Assembly (NCBI RefSeq): GCF_019968765.1
Contig: NZ_CP074149.1
Location: 4,402,001-4,466,000 of the forward strand
Direction of reading: 5' to 3'
DNA: 64,000 nt
DNA from: Enterobacter sp. JBIWA008
GTDB lineage: Bacteria > Pseudomonadota > Gammaproteobacteria > Enterobacterales > Enterobacteriaceae
The notes beneath the pieces were generated by a model. It was not told the origin of the DNA, did no database searches, and saw nothing but the letters and a program-made list of their open reading frames with translations. The translations under genes and the position numbers were made by a program. Of the stretch, positions 48,372-58,624 are shown in pieces (positions within the stretch are counted from its first letter, which is position 1; every line of letters begins with the position of its first letter).

Positions 48372-49670
48372 TTACTTCAGATCGGCCTGAACCTGATGAA
48401 TCGGCTTCGCCCATGGGTTTTTCGCCTGAACATCAGCTGGCAGGGCCGCTACGGCACGTTTTGCTTCATCTTTGGACGAATAAACGCCGCTGACCAGCAC
48501 ATACCACGGTTGACCGTTACGGGTCGTCTGATAAACAACATAGTTTTTTAGATTTGATTTCTTCGCCCAGCTGTTGAGATTGTCATAGTTAGACGAACTG
48601 CTCAGCTGCAGCGTGTAGTTGCTGGATGGCGCAGACTTCAGCGAGCCAACATTACCTGCCGTTTTACCTGCCGCACTGCTGGAGGCTGTTGCCGTGGCTG
48701 CTGGAGCCGTTGCTGCTGGTGTAGCTGTGGCAGCCGGTGTCTTAGGCGCAGTCTGCGTAACTGGCGCTTTAGCAGTCTCGCTCACCGCAGCCGTTTCGGT
48801 GTGTTTCGGCTGTGCCGGTACGGCTTTCACTTCAGGCGCTTTGACTACTGCCTGAGGTTTGGTTTCACGCTTAGGCTCAATCACCGCCTGCTTACGTTCA
48901 GGACGCGTCGCAGTTTGCGTCTGGCGAGGTTTGGTTTCCGTCGCTGCCGTTTGTGGCTGAGCGTTACCACCGCGAATCGGGGCAACGGTTGCCGGCTCAG
49001 TTGGCAGCGTAGAGTTAACTACGACGTTATCAACCTGCTGCTGGTTTTGCGGCTGCGTTAGCGCATTGTTCAGGTCTCCCTGAACTTCTACGCGCTGCTG
49101 GCCTTCAGGCGTAGCAGGTGCCTGGCCCTGAGCAGGGGTTGAAGAAACGGGCGGCAGAGAAACATCCTGCGGCGCTGTGGTGTTACCTGCGGTCTGTTCT
49201 GCCGAAGTGGCACCCGGAGCTGGCTGTGCGCCATTCGCCTGATTGGTCGCATCGTTACCGGACAGGTTGATGCTCTTCTCAGCGGAAGCCGTTTGCTCGG
49301 TTGAGTTTGTTGACGGTGCTTTAAGCGCGGAGCCAATGCCGACAATCAGCAGCACAAGCACCAGAACGCCAAGGCCCATCATAATATACTGGCGGGAAGC
49401 CGGTTTTGGCGCCGCGGCTTTTTTACGTTTACGCGGGCGACGCTCTACAGGCTGTTCGTCCATTGAATCTTCTTCGGACTCATAATCCTCTTCTGCTCGC
49501 TCTTCGTGCGCGTTGCGGCTGCGCGAAGGGCGGCGATCGTCTGCATCCAGATCAACATCGTCAAAGTTGATCTGCGGCTCGTTATCACGTTCTGAAGATT
49601 GACGAGAACGACCAGTACGACGATCGCTGGGATCGGGTTTCAGCTCGTCTTCTGGTTTGAATTCATCCAT
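48372..49670 (-). CDS. damX: Cell-division protein DamX (SPOR domain)
   Basis: 432 residues (E. coli 428). The N-terminal cytosolic part is charged. One membrane helix runs from about residue 96 to 116, then a long Ala, Thr, Pro and Gln-rich periplasmic linker. The SPOR domain fills about residues 350-432 ([20 protein letters not shown]) and binds peptidoglycan stripped of stem peptides at the septum. It lies between aroB (92 nt upstream) and dam. Confidence 0.94.
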   Translation of the reverse strand: MDEFKPEDELKPDPSDRRTGRSRQSSERDNEPQINFDDVDLDADDRRPSRSRNAHEERAEEDYESEEDSMDEQPVERRPRKRKKAAAPKPASRQYIMMGLGVLVLVLLIVGIGSALKAPSTNSTEQTASAEKSINLSGNDATNQANGAQPAPGATSAEQTAGNTTAPQDVSLPPVSSTPAQGQAPATPEGQQRVEVQGDLNNALTQPQNQQQVDNVVVNSTLPTEPATVAPIRGGNAQPQTAATETKPRQTQTATRPERKQAVIEPKRETKPQAVVKAPEVKAVPAQPKHTETAAVSETAKAPVTQTAPKTPAATATPAATAPAATATASSSAAGKTAGNVGSLKSAPSSNYTLQLSSSSNYDNLNSWAKKSNLKNYVVYQTTRNGQPWYVLVSGVYSSKDEAKRAVAALPADVQAKNPWAKPIHQVQADLK

Positions 49671-49762
49671 TTAACACCCCACTCAAAGGCTTATGCTAAC
49701 GACTTTGCATTTCACCTGAAGCTAAACGACCACCTGCAACAGTGGCCTGACCTTTCTAATTG

Positions 49763-50851
49763 TTACGCCTGCTGACAATCAGCGATAGCGCCAAGAACGA
49801 CATCGTGCGGCACTCCGCCGCGCACTTCACTCTTCCCTATTGCAAGCGGGAGTACAAGACGCATCTCACCTGCCAATACTTTTTTATCGCGCATCATGTG
49901 GGGTAAATACGCTTGCGCCGACATCTGCTGCGGCCCAGTCACCGGCAAACCTGCACGTTCAAGCAGCGCAATGATACGTGCTGTCTCTTCCGGTTTGAAC
50001 TGCCCGAGACGTTCAGAGGTGCGGGCTGCCATGACCATACCGGCCGCAACGGCTTCACCGTGCAGCCAGTTGCCGTAACCCATCTCGGCTTCAATGGCAT
50101 GGCCAAACGTATGCCCAAGATTCAGTAAAGCACGTAAGCCCGTTTCACGCTCGTCTGCTGCAACAACTTCTGCTTTCAGTTCACAACAACGACGAATGCA
50201 GTATGCCAGTTTAGCCTCATCCAGGCACAGCAGCGCATCCATATTCTCTTCAAGCCAGCTAAAGAACTCGCCATCCAGAATAATGCCGTATTTGATCACT
50301 TCCGCCAGACCAGAAGCCAGTTCGCGCTTAGGCAGCGTTTTCAGACAGTCGAGATCCACCACCACCGATGCAGGCTGGTAGAACGCGCCAATCATGTTTT
50401 TGCCGAGCGGATGGTTGACTGCCGTTTTGCCGCCCACAGAGGAGTCGACCTGAGACAGCAACGTGGTCGGGATTTGAATAAAACGTACGCCACGTTGATA
50501 GCTTGCAGCCGCAAAGCCGGTCAGATCGCCCACAACACCGCCGCCCAGGGCAAGCAGTGTTGTATCGCGACCGTGCGGTTTTTGCAGCAATGCGGTAAAG
50601 ACGGTATCCAGTACCGTCAGGCTTTTATACTGCTCGCCATCGGGGAGAATCACGCTGTCGACTTTTACGCCCGCCTGCTCAAGCAGGTGGCGTACGCGGT
50701 CGAGATAAAGCGGAGCCAGCGTCTCATTGGTGACCAGCATCGCCTGATCACCCGCTTTCAGTGGTAAAAAGGAAGCTGGGTCGTTAAACAAACCAGCCGC
50801 GATGGTGATAGGGTAACTACGTTCCCCGAGAGTAACTGTAATCCTCTCCAT
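49763..50851 (-). CDS. aroB: 3-Dehydroquinate synthase
   Basis: 362 residues, as in E. coli. It makes 3-dehydroquinate from DAHP, the second step of the shikimate pathway, with NAD and a divalent metal. The glycine-rich [20 protein letters not shown] loop and [16 protein letters not shown] with metal-binding His residues are present. It lies 57 nt after aroK and 92 nt before damX. Confidence 0.97.
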   Translation of the reverse strand: MERITVTLGERSYPITIAAGLFNDPASFLPLKAGDQAMLVTNETLAPLYLDRVRHLLEQAGVKVDSVILPDGEQYKSLTVLDTVFTALLQKPHGRDTTLLALGGGVVGDLTGFAAASYQRGVRFIQIPTTLLSQVDSSVGGKTAVNHPLGKNMIGAFYQPASVVVDLDCLKTLPKRELASGLAEVIKYGIILDGEFFSWLEENMDALLCLDEAKLAYCIRRCCELKAEVVAADERETGLRALLNLGHTFGHAIEAEMGYGNWLHGEAVAAGMVMAARTSERLGQFKPEETARIIALLERAGLPVTGPQQMSAQAYLPHMMRDKKVLAGEMRLVLPLAIGKSEVRGGVPHDVVLGAIADCQQA

Positions 50852-50908
50852 GACGCGACATCCACCTTTAATGCTTTTACCCGCAGGCGAGTGTATATAA
50901 AGCCAGAA

Positions 50909-51430
50909 TCAGTTGCTTTCCAGCATATGAATAATCTGGTTTGCAACCACTTTAGCGCTCTGGTCGTCAGTGCGAATGGTCACATCGGCAATCTCTTCAT
51001 ACAGCGGATTGCGTTCATCGGCCAATGCTTCCAGAACTTCGCGTGGTGGCGTTTCAACCTGCAGCAGCGGGCGCTTTTTATCGCGCTGCGTACGTGCCAG
51101 CTGTTTCTCGATGGTCGTCTCAAGATAGACCACTACGCCACGGGCGGAGAGACGGTTACGGGTTTCGCGAGATTTCACAGAGCCGCCGCCTGTTGCCAGT
51201 ACGATGCCCTGTTTTTCCGTGAGTTCGTTGATCACTTTTTCTTCTCGGTCACGGAAACCTTCTTCGCCTTCTACATCGAAAACCCAGCCCACATCAGCTC
51301 CGGTTCGTTTCTCAATCTCTTGATCAGAATCGTAAAATTCCATATTGAGTTGTTGAGCTAACTGACGCCCAATAGTGCTTTTGCCGGCACCCATAGGCCC
51401 AACCAGAAAGATATTGCGTTTCTCTGCCAT
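50909..51430 (-). CDS. aroK: Shikimate kinase I
   Basis: 173 residues from the ATG at 51430 ([20 protein letters not shown]), as in E. coli; a frame upstream to 51484 lies in the leader and is rejected. The P-loop GPMGAGKS is present, with the shikimate-binding DSDQ and TGGG motifs. It phosphorylates shikimate. It is first in the operon, with aroB next. The 286 nt to hofQ (51431-51716) hold its promoter region; no other gene is visible there. Confidence 0.97.
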   Translation of the reverse strand: MAEKRNIFLVGPMGAGKSTIGRQLAQQLNMEFYDSDQEIEKRTGADVGWVFDVEGEEGFRDREEKVINELTEKQGIVLATGGGSVKSRETRNRLSARGVVVYLETTIEKQLARTQRDKKRPLLQVETPPREVLEALADERNPLYEEIADVTIRTDDQSAKVVANQIIHMLESN

Positions 51431-51716
51431 TTTATCGGTACTACTAAGACTATTCGTTAATGGTAATCCCCGCTTCGCAGACACCCAGCGTAGCAGGACA
51501 TGAACTGAAACCTCATATGCAATAGAGCGAGAGTCAGACTAAAAATTATCTCAATACTCCGGCTTGTTTGGCAACTGATTAAATCACCGCGCCGGGCGCA
51601 TAAGGTAATAAGACGTAAGTCCAACTCAAATCGGTACTCCTTGTATGCTAATTCATGCCCCACGTCAAACATCTGCAACAAACTGAATGCAAAATCATTG
51701 CGGGGATCGTTACCCG

Positions 51717-52955
51717 TCAGCGAATGCCAACCAGACGCGGTGTAATAAACACCACTAACTCGCGCCGTTCATTATTCTTACCATCGTGGCGAAAAAGCTG
51801 CCCAAGCCAGGGGATTTTTCCCAGCCCCGGCACGCTGTCACTGCCGGTTTTGTTCTTCTGCGAAAAAATTCCGCCCAACGCCAGCGTTTCTCCACTTTTT
51901 ACCTCCACCTGGGTTTCTATCTCCTGTTTGTCGATCGCCAGCGTTTCGCCGTCAGCCTGCTGCAGGACCTGTCCCGGCATATTTTCACTGATATGCAATT
52001 TCAGGCGCACGCGCCCCCCCGGTAATACCACCGGCGTGACCTCCATGCCTAATACCGCCTCCTTAAACTCAACTGAGGTCGCCCCGCTTTCACCGCTTGA
52101 GACCTGATACGGGATCTCACTCCCCTGCTTGATGCTGGCCGGTTGCATATGCGAGGCCAGCAGCCTCGGGCTGGCGATAATATCGACCTGCTGTTTTTGC
52201 TCCAGCGCAGAGAGTTCCAGATCCAGCAGCCGACCATTGATCCGTCCGATATTAAAACCCACGTGGCTGGTGGCACTGGCAACGGAAAGATCGCTGCCAA
52301 GCGTGGTGAGCTGTCCAACCTTGCCCGCGTCGGTGGCGTCGGCGAGATTCCACTTCACTCCCAGCTCACGCAGGCTTTTTTCATTAATGGTCACAATATG
52401 CGCCGCCAGCTCGACCTGTTCGACAGGAATATCCATCTGAGCGGCCCAGCGCAGCAGCGTCTCCACCACCGTCTGGTTATCCCGAATCAGCAGCCGGTTG
52501 GTGCGTTTGTCGAGAGATAAACTCCCCTTTGAACTCAGGAATTTTTCCGCGGCTTTTTGCAGCTCTCCGGCATCGGCATAGGAAAAAGCGATGCTGTGAG
52601 ACACAAGCGGCGCATCAAGCTGTCGACGGGTCCGCTCCTGTTCCGATCGTTCCTGCTGTTCACGCTGCCAGGCCGCGGTATATACATAAAAAATGCCGCC
52701 CTCCTCGCGCAAAACGAGGCCGGCGCTGGCGACAACCGTCTGTAACGCTTGCCGCCAGGGGACGCGCGTCAGGTTGAGAGAAAGCGTGCCGCCGACATCA
52801 GGCGATATCACCAGATTTCGGTTCTCCTGTGCGACCAGGCTCTGCAGCAGCTGGGCTACAGGCACGTCATCTACTACCAGCGTGACCGGTTTTGGCGCGG
52901 CGGCCCACAGCGGATGACTGAACGCCAGCAGCCACAGCATTATCCGTAAATTCAT
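51717..52955 (-). CDS. hofQ: Secretin-like protein HofQ
   Basis: 412 residues from the ATG at 52955 (MNLRIMLWLLAFSHPLWAAA), as in E. coli. It has a signal peptide, N0/N1-type domains and a C-terminal secretin domain (LALGGIFSQKNK and FGQLFRHDG-like segments). It is the ComE/PilQ-like outer-membrane pore of the hof system, linked to use of DNA as nutrient in E. coli. It overlaps hofP by 89 nt. Confidence 0.92.
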   Translation of the reverse strand: MNLRIMLWLLAFSHPLWAAAPKPVTLVVDDVPVAQLLQSLVAQENRNLVISPDVGGTLSLNLTRVPWRQALQTVVASAGLVLREEGGIFYVYTAAWQREQQERSEQERTRRQLDAPLVSHSIAFSYADAGELQKAAEKFLSSKGSLSLDKRTNRLLIRDNQTVVETLLRWAAQMDIPVEQVELAAHIVTINEKSLRELGVKWNLADATDAGKVGQLTTLGSDLSVASATSHVGFNIGRINGRLLDLELSALEQKQQVDIIASPRLLASHMQPASIKQGSEIPYQVSSGESGATSVEFKEAVLGMEVTPVVLPGGRVRLKLHISENMPGQVLQQADGETLAIDKQEIETQVEVKSGETLALGGIFSQKNKTGSDSVPGLGKIPWLGQLFRHDGKNNERRELVVFITPRLVGIR

Positions 52956-53271
52956 TCTTATCCGTTCCTTCTCGTTGCCACGTCCATTTTTCTGGTTCGC
53001 ATGTGTCACCCACATCAACAACCAGTTCCGTTTCATTGATGGCTGTTATCATCCAACCTGCCGGAAAGCGCTCACGCGTTTTCAGCCGGTACCAGCGCTT
53101 TTGCCCATCCTGTAAAATGCCGATAGTCTCCTGCCCACCCACCATGCCGCGATAGCGCCACTGCGCCAGCTCGCCAATGGCGCAAGGATCGTCCGGCGGA
53201 CGAAACGGATCGCGCATGCCGGTCAATAGCAGCACTGAGCAAACCAGCAAAAATCGCGCGCTATTTCGCAT
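52867..53271 (-). CDS. hofP: HofP, PilP-like protein
   Basis: 134 residues from the ATG at 53271 (MRNSARFLLVCSVLLLTGMR), as in E. coli. The N-terminal signal or anchor sequence is followed by MRDPFRPPDDPCAIGELAQW, the PilP-like start. Its last ~29 codons lie inside the start of hofQ, in a different frame. A longer frame to 53340 lies in hofO and is rejected. It sits between hofO and hofQ, and overlaps hofO by 11 nt. Confidence 0.88.
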   Translation of the reverse strand: MRNSARFLLVCSVLLLTGMRDPFRPPDDPCAIGELAQWRYRGMVGGQETIGILQDGQKRWYRLKTRERFPAGWMITAINETELVVDVGDTCEPEKWTWQREGTDKNEFTDNAVAAGVQSSAVGRRAKTGHAGSR

Positions 53272-53716
53272 GTTCCAGCTCCAGCTGCAGGCGTAATGCC
53301 GAACCTTCTGGCGAAATCGTGAAAGCGGCGATCTGCACATTCCGCTGCGCCATCCGGGAAAAAAGCGCCGGGAGAGCCTGCCACTCCATCTCCAGCATCA
53401 GTTCCCCTCCGTTCTGCAGCGGCTTCCAGTGAACCAGCGTCGCGCCATCGCCCTGAAAATCGAGCGGGTAAAATGGCGTCAGCTCACTTGCTTCCGTTGT
53501 TTTCGGTCGAAACGGCGCCTTTCTGACGACAGGCCATAACGCCGCGTTCGTCCTCGCGTCCTGAATCAGCTGGCGTTGTCGTTCAGCACACTGCCTTTCT
53601 AGCGGTCTGAGCAAGGTGCCCCACGCGGCCAGTCCTGCCAGGAGGCTCCCCAGACACCAGAAAAGCACCCGATACCAGGGACGGCTTTCGCACCAGCGTT
53701 CTAAAAGGATATCCAT
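53261..53716 (-). CDS. hofO: HofO, PilO-like protein
   Basis: 151 residues (E. coli 146), starting MDILLERWCESRPWYRVLFW. One N-terminal membrane helix (about residues 18-38) is followed by a periplasmic part. It matches the PilO-type assembly protein by gene order and topology rather than strong sequence. It lies 3 nt after hofN. Confidence 0.85.
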   Translation of the reverse strand: MDILLERWCESRPWYRVLFWCLGSLLAGLAAWGTLLRPLERQCAERQRQLIQDARTNAALWPVVRKAPFRPKTTEASELTPFYPLDFQGDGATLVHWKPLQNGGELMLEMEWQALPALFSRMAQRNVQIAAFTISPEGSALRLQLELEHAK

Positions 53717-53719
53717 GCG

Positions 53720-54214
53720 TTATCCCTCGCTTTTAAGGTGGAGGGTGAACATCCAGCGCCCCTGGCTATCCTGCCGAAGCTCACCCGCCGTCCCGGGCGT
53801 GAAACCCGCTATTTGGCCAAGCGCATCGCGCAGAGCAGACAGGGCTGGCAGGGTTGTGGCATACCCGGTCAACGTCAGCGCAGGCGGCTGAGAGCGCAGT
53901 TCCGTCAGCCAGACCTGTGCAGGAATGGCGCGGGAAAGGGATTCCAGCACCGGTTGCCATGCGCGTCGTTGAAGGGTCTGCGCTGGCTTCTGCGCCTGTG
54001 AGGCGAGTTTCTGCCGGGAGAGAAGCCCATGCTGCACGGTCTGCATTCCCGTCAGTTCCGTTTGCAGCGCGTGCAGCACCGTAAGATGGTTCATCCGCAG
54101 ACAGAAAATGACCACGAACATCAACAGCACGGTGCCGACACACATTGCGCTCCAGAAACGCAGGCATCGTGCGCGCCGCTGCTGTCGCCAGGGCAGAAAG
54201 TTCATGATGCTCAT
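53720..54214 (-). CDS. hofN: HofN, PilN-like protein
   Basis: 164 residues (E. coli 179), starting MSIMNFLPWRQQRRARCLRF; the NFLPWR motif is the PilN cytoplasmic tag that binds PilM. One membrane helix (about 22-40) and a periplasmic domain follow. Its ATG overlaps the hofM stop by 4 nt. It is somewhat shorter than the E. coli protein; no frame break is evident. Confidence 0.86.
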   Translation of the reverse strand: MSIMNFLPWRQQRRARCLRFWSAMCVGTVLLMFVVIFCLRMNHLTVLHALQTELTGMQTVQHGLLSRQKLASQAQKPAQTLQRRAWQPVLESLSRAIPAQVWLTELRSQPPALTLTGYATTLPALSALRDALGQIAGFTPGTAGELRQDSQGRWMFTLHLKSEG

Positions 54215-54987
54215 CCGGGCACCTCGCTCATGGCCAACGCCAGCGCAACGGTATAATCAGCGCCGCAGTCCGGTAGCGGGGCATGCCAGCGTTCCAGGAT
54301 TTCCCACGGGTCACGTCGGCTATCAAACAGCGCGATGTCATCCGGACCAAGCGCCAGCAGCGCCGACAGTTCAGCCACGTTTTCGGCTTCTGTGGTAAAG
54401 CGGCGTCCCCACTGATGGCGCATCGCCCAAAGCCACTGCCGGTCGTCCCGCCAGGCGATGCACGTCGCTGGCGCCACCGCGGGAAGAAGATTCGCCAGCG
54501 CGCTGGCATCCGGAGTAATGGCCACCAGACGCAAACGCAGCGTTTTCGCCAGCGCGAGAAGGGCGTCTACCTCGTTGTTTTGCGCGGCAGTCACGTGAAA
54601 GGTATTGCTGAAGGTATCCTGTGCGTAATCGAAACAGAGCGTATCGGCAGACATCTCCAGTTCGCGCGCGAGCGCCGCGCCAAGCCATGAGAGCTGCTCG
54701 CTGTCGCGCAGCACAACGGTCGGGCGGGGGAGCGACCGTTGCAGGGTGCGTGCTGCCGGGAAAGAGAGGAACACCCGGTGGTAGTGCGGCAGCGTTTTAC
54801 GCCAGTCGAGTAACGCATCAACCAGCTGTTCTGGCTGATAAATTTTGCCGTCACGAATGATGCCTTCGGCCAGAGGAATTGCCCACCAGTGGCGCAAGCA
54901 CCAGCCGGACTTCTCCCGGGCCAGGGCGACGATCAACACCCTATCCTGTTGAATATGAACGCCCGTTTGCCATGTTTTGAAAGCCAT
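54211..54987 (-). CDS. hofM: HofM, PilM-like protein
   Basis: 258 residues (E. coli 259), starting MAFKTWQTGVHIQQDRVLIV. It has an actin-like PilM fold that would bind HofN at the inner membrane. It is first in hofMNOPQ and divergent from mrcA across 120 bp. In E. coli this cluster supports use of DNA as a carbon source; the pilins and motor are encoded elsewhere. Confidence 0.87.
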   Translation of the reverse strand: MAFKTWQTGVHIQQDRVLIVALAREKSGWCLRHWWAIPLAEGIIRDGKIYQPEQLVDALLDWRKTLPHYHRVFLSFPAARTLQRSLPRPTVVLRDSEQLSWLGAALARELEMSADTLCFDYAQDTFSNTFHVTAAQNNEVDALLALAKTLRLRLVAITPDASALANLLPAVAPATCIAWRDDRQWLWAMRHQWGRRFTTEAENVAELSALLALGPDDIALFDSRRDPWEILERWHAPLPDCGADYTVALALAMSEVPG

Positions 54988-55107
54988 GCTTCACGATCTC
55001 CTTATCGCCCGTCATCTTGACGGCTATATCAATGAATCAGGCTTGCCTTTATACTACCGCGCGATTGTTTAGAAACTGCCCAAGTGAAACCAAATGGGAA
55101 ATCTCCG

Positions 55108-57660
55108 GTGAAGTTCGTAAAGTATTTATTCATCCTTGCAGTCTGTTGCATTCTGCTGGGAGCAGGCTCGATTTACGGTTTGTACAAATATATTGAGCCA
55201 CAGCTACCTGATGTCGCCACGCTTCGCGATGTGCGACTCCAGATCCCGATGCAAGTCTATAGCGCCGATGGCGAGCTAATGGCGCAGTATGGCGAGAAGC
55301 GTCGTATTCCGCTGACCTTAAACCAAATTCCACCCGTGATGGTAAAAGCCTTTATCGCCACGGAGGACAGCCGTTTTTACGAGCACCATGGTGTCGATCC
55401 GGTGGGGATTTTCCGTGCCGCGAGCATTGCGTTGTTCTCTGGTCACGCCTCCCAGGGGGCGAGTACCATTACGCAACAGCTGGCGCGTAACTTCTTCCTC
55501 AGCCCGGAAAAGACGCTGATACGTAAGATCAAAGAGGTGTTCCTTGCTATCCGTATTGAGCAGCTGCTGAGCAAAGACGAAATTCTTGAGCTGTATCTCA
55601 ACAAAATCTACCTGGGCTACCGCGCCTATGGCGTGGGGGCTGCCGCGCAGGTGTACTTCGGTAAGCCTGTTGAGCAACTCACCTTAAGCGAAATGGCAAC
55701 CATTGCCGGTCTGCCGAAAGCGCCGTCCACCTTTAACCCGCTTTACTCGCTCGATCGCGCCACCGCACGTCGTAACGTCGTCCTGTCACGTATGCTGAGC
55801 GAAGGCTATATCAGCCAAAGCGAGTACGAGCAGGCGCGTAACGATATTATCGACGCTAACTACCATGCCCCTGAGATCGCCTTCGCGTCTCCTTACCTGA
55901 CGGAAATGGTTCGCCAGGAGATGGTGAATCGTTATGGTGACAAGGCCTATGAAGATGGCTATCGCGTGTACACCACCGTCACCCGCAAAGTCCAGCAGGC
56001 GGCTCAGCAAGCGGTGCGGAATAACGTGATGGACTACGATATGCGTCACGGCTATCGCGGCCCGTCAAACGTGCTCTGGAAAGTGGGCGAAAGCGCGTGG
56101 GATAGCAAAAAAATCACCAGTACGCTGAAGGCGCTGCCAACCTATGGTCCGCTCCTTCCTGCCGTGGTAACGCAGGCCGATCCTCAGGAGGCCGTTGCGA
56201 CGCTCGCGGACGGCACCTCCGTTTCCCTGCGTATGGACGGTATCCGCTGGGCGCGTCCTTACCGCTCGGATACGCTGCAGGGCGCAACGCCGCGTAAAGT
56301 GACCGATGCAGTCCAGACCGGACAGCAAATCTGGGTGCGCAAGGTAGGCGAAGCCTGGTGGCTGGCGCAGGTGCCGGACGTCAACTCGGCCCTGGTCTCT
56401 ATCAATCCACAGAACGGTGCCATCCTGGCCCTGGTCGGCGGGTTTGATTTCAACCAGAGCAAATTTAACCGCGCCACCCAGGCGCTGCGTCAGGTCGGTT
56501 CCAATATCAAACCGTTCCTCTACACGGCCGCGATGGATAAAGGCTTGACCCTCGCCAGCATCCTTAACGACGTGCCAATCTCCCGCTGGGATGCCGGGGC
56601 GGGTTCCGACTGGCAGCCGAAGAACTCCCCTGCGGAGTATGCCGGCCCTATACGCCTCCGTCAGGGCCTGGGACAGTCTAAAAACGTGGTGATGGTGCGC
56701 GCCATGCGCGCGATGGGCGTCGACTATGCCGCAGAGTATCTGCAGCGCTTCGGTTTCCCGGCGCAGAACATCGTTCGCACCGAGTCACTGGCGTTAGGCT
56801 CCGCCTCCTTTACTCCGCTTCAGGTCGCACGCGGATACTCGGTGATGGCCAACGGTGGCTTCCTGATTGACCCGTACTTCATCAGCAAGATTGAAAACGA
56901 TCAGGGCGGCGTACTGTTCGAAGCGAAGCCGAAAATTGCCTGTCCTGACTGCGATATTCCGGTCATTTATGGCAATACGCCGAAATCCGAGGTGCTTGAG
57001 AATAAGGACATGGAAGACCCTGCCGTGTCGCAGGAGCAGCAGAACGGTGTGGTGCCGCAGCCGCAGCTCGAGCAGGCGAACCAGGCGCTGGTGGCGCAGA
57101 CCGGTGCGCCAGAGTATGCCCCGCATGTGATCAACACGCCGCTGTCGTTCCTGATCAAAAGCGCGCTGAACACTAACATCTTCGGTGAACCGGGCTGGCA
57201 GGGTACAGGCTGGCGTGCAGGGCGTGATTTGCAGCGACATGATATCGGCGGTAAAACGGGGACAACCAACAGCTCGAAAGATGCGTGGTTCTCCGGCTAC
57301 GGTCCGGGCGTGGTGACATCGGTCTGGATCGGCTTCGACGATCACCGCCGTGATTTAGGCCGTACAACGGCGTCTGGTGCGATTAAGGATCAAATTTCCG
57401 GCTACGAAGGCGGCGCGAAAAGCGCGCAGCCGGCCTGGGACGCCTACATGAAATCCGTTCTTGAAGGCGTACCGGAGCAGCCGCTGACGCCGCCACCAGG
57501 CGTGGTGACGGTCAATATCGACCGCAGCACGGGTCAGCTCGCTAACGGCGGTAATAGTCGCGAAGAGTATTTCATCGAAGGTACGCAGCCAACCACACAG
57601 GCTGTGCATGAGGTGGGTACCGAGATTATTGATAACGGCGAAACGCACGAGCTGTTTTAA
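55108..57660 (+). CDS. mrcA: Penicillin-binding protein 1a
   Basis: 850 residues from a GTG at 55108 (MKFVKYLFILAVCCILLGAG), as in E. coli; another GTG at 55084 would add eight residues. An N-terminal membrane anchor is followed by the glycosyltransferase domain with the catalytic Glu86 (FIATEDSRFYEHHG), an OB-like domain and the transpeptidase domain (SNIKPF serine, SKN and KTGTT motifs). It builds and cross-links peptidoglycan during elongation. It is divergent from hofM. Confidence 0.97.
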   Translation: MKFVKYLFILAVCCILLGAGSIYGLYKYIEPQLPDVATLRDVRLQIPMQVYSADGELMAQYGEKRRIPLTLNQIPPVMVKAFIATEDSRFYEHHGVDPVGIFRAASIALFSGHASQGASTITQQLARNFFLSPEKTLIRKIKEVFLAIRIEQLLSKDEILELYLNKIYLGYRAYGVGAAAQVYFGKPVEQLTLSEMATIAGLPKAPSTFNPLYSLDRATARRNVVLSRMLSEGYISQSEYEQARNDIIDANYHAPEIAFASPYLTEMVRQEMVNRYGDKAYEDGYRVYTTVTRKVQQAAQQAVRNNVMDYDMRHGYRGPSNVLWKVGESAWDSKKITSTLKALPTYGPLLPAVVTQADPQEAVATLADGTSVSLRMDGIRWARPYRSDTLQGATPRKVTDAVQTGQQIWVRKVGEAWWLAQVPDVNSALVSINPQNGAILALVGGFDFNQSKFNRATQALRQVGSNIKPFLYTAAMDKGLTLASILNDVPISRWDAGAGSDWQPKNSPAEYAGPIRLRQGLGQSKNVVMVRAMRAMGVDYAAEYLQRFGFPAQNIVRTESLALGSASFTPLQVARGYSVMANGGFLIDPYFISKIENDQGGVLFEAKPKIACPDCDIPVIYGNTPKSEVLENKDMEDPAVSQEQQNGVVPQPQLEQANQALVAQTGAPEYAPHVINTPLSFLIKSALNTNIFGEPGWQGTGWRAGRDLQRHDIGGKTGTTNSSKDAWFSGYGPGVVTSVWIGFDDHRRDLGRTTASGAIKDQISGYEGGAKSAQPAWDAYMKSVLEGVPEQPLTPPPGVVTVNIDRSTGQLANGGNSREEYFIEGTQPTTQAVHEVGTEIIDNGETHELF

Positions 57661-57670
57661 GCATAAAAAT

Positions 57671-57688
57671 GCCCGGTAAAAACCGGGC
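57671..57688. terminator. Hairpin after mrcA, usable as terminator on the minus strand
   Basis: GCCCGGT/ACCGGGC stem with an AAAA loop, flanked on the left by TAAAAAT. On the minus strand a short U run follows, so it can stop nudE transcripts. On the plus strand it is followed by an A run. Confidence 0.6.
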
Positions 57689-57700
57689 AAAGAATTCCAG

Positions 57701-57734
57701 GCCGGGTAAGGCGAAGCCGCCACCCGGCTTTTTT
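57701..57734 (+). terminator. REP-like element acting as terminator after mrcA
   Basis: GCCGGGT (57701-57707) pairs with ACCCGGC (57722-57728), with an inner GGC-GAA-GCC stem and a T run at 57729-57734. The ends match the palindrome at 21020-21044. It lies in the mrcA-nudE convergent gap; the T run makes it a plausible terminator for mrcA. Confidence 0.75.
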
Positions 57735-57739
57735 ATGGC

Positions 57740-58300
57740 CTACAGTCGCCCCTGCCCCTTCAACCACTCCCGTACCAGGAACAGCGCGCTCACGTTGCGA
57801 GCCTCGTTAAAGTCCGGGTCTTCCAGCAGATCCATCAGATGCGCCAGCGGCCAGCGCACCTGCGGCAGCGGCTCCGGCTCATCCCCTTCGAGCGATTCAG
57901 GATAGAGATCTTCGGCCACCACAATATTCATTTTGCTGGAAAAATAGGACGGTGCCATACTCAACTTTTTCAGGAATAAAAGCTCATTCGCCCCGAACCC
58001 CACCTCTTCTTTCAGCTCGCGGTTTGCTGCTTCAAAGACGGTTTCACCCGGGTCGATAAGCCCTTTCGAGAACCCAAGCTCGTAAGATTCCGTTCCCACA
58101 GCGTATTCGCGGATCAAAATCAGATGATCGTCGACAATAGGAATAATCATCACCGCTTCGCGCGAAGAAGGGCGCATACGTTCATAAACGCGACGCACAC
58201 CGTTGCTGAACTCCAGGTCCACACTTTCGATATTAAACAGGCGCGATTTGGCGACAGTTTCAACATTCAGAATGGTGGGTTTTTGTAGTGGTTTGCTCAT
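57740..58300 (-). CDS. nudE: Nudix hydrolase NudE (ADP-ribose/NADH pyrophosphatase)
   Basis: 186 residues, as in E. coli. The Nudix box is complete in GLIDPGETVFEAANRELKEE followed by VGF, with the metal-binding glutamates. In E. coli the enzyme cleaves ADP-ribose, Ap3A/Ap2A and NADH. It is convergent with mrcA and divergent from igaA. A perfect TTGACA lies upstream at 58432-58427, but no good -10 follows. Confidence 0.95.
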   Translation of the reverse strand: MSKPLQKPTILNVETVAKSRLFNIESVDLEFSNGVRRVYERMRPSSREAVMIIPIVDDHLILIREYAVGTESYELGFSKGLIDPGETVFEAANRELKEEVGFGANELLFLKKLSMAPSYFSSKMNIVVAEDLYPESLEGDEPEPLPQVRWPLAHLMDLLEDPDFNEARNVSALFLVREWLKGQGRL

Positions 58301-58624
58301 CGTGATGGGTCTTAGCAGTGAGAACAGGCGTTATTGTGCGATATGCCGCACGGTTTCGGCAATGTCAATCGCTCTTTATTTACATTTATGCAACGTAGCA
58401 GGGATCAATCCTCATTTCAAAACAAATGTCAAGAGGTTGAAATGTTTCCAGGAATTTGCTGATATCGCGCCATAACAGGCTTTGCTATCATCACCGATCA
58501 CTGGGATGCGCTTCAGAATGCTCAAGTTCGACTCCATACTTGCCGATAGCCAGCCACAGACTCTCATTCAATGTAAAGGTGCTACTGACTACACCTGTAA
58601 GAAGATAAGTAAGATGGGGAAAGC
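58301..58624. other. Divergent nudE-igaA intergenic region
   Basis: 324 nt with no gene that I can support. It must hold the nudE promoter (TTGACA at 58432-58427 on the minus strand) and the igaA promoter. GGGGAAAGC just before 58625 is the igaA ribosome-binding site. No clear plus-strand -35/-10 pair stands out. Confidence 0.6.
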
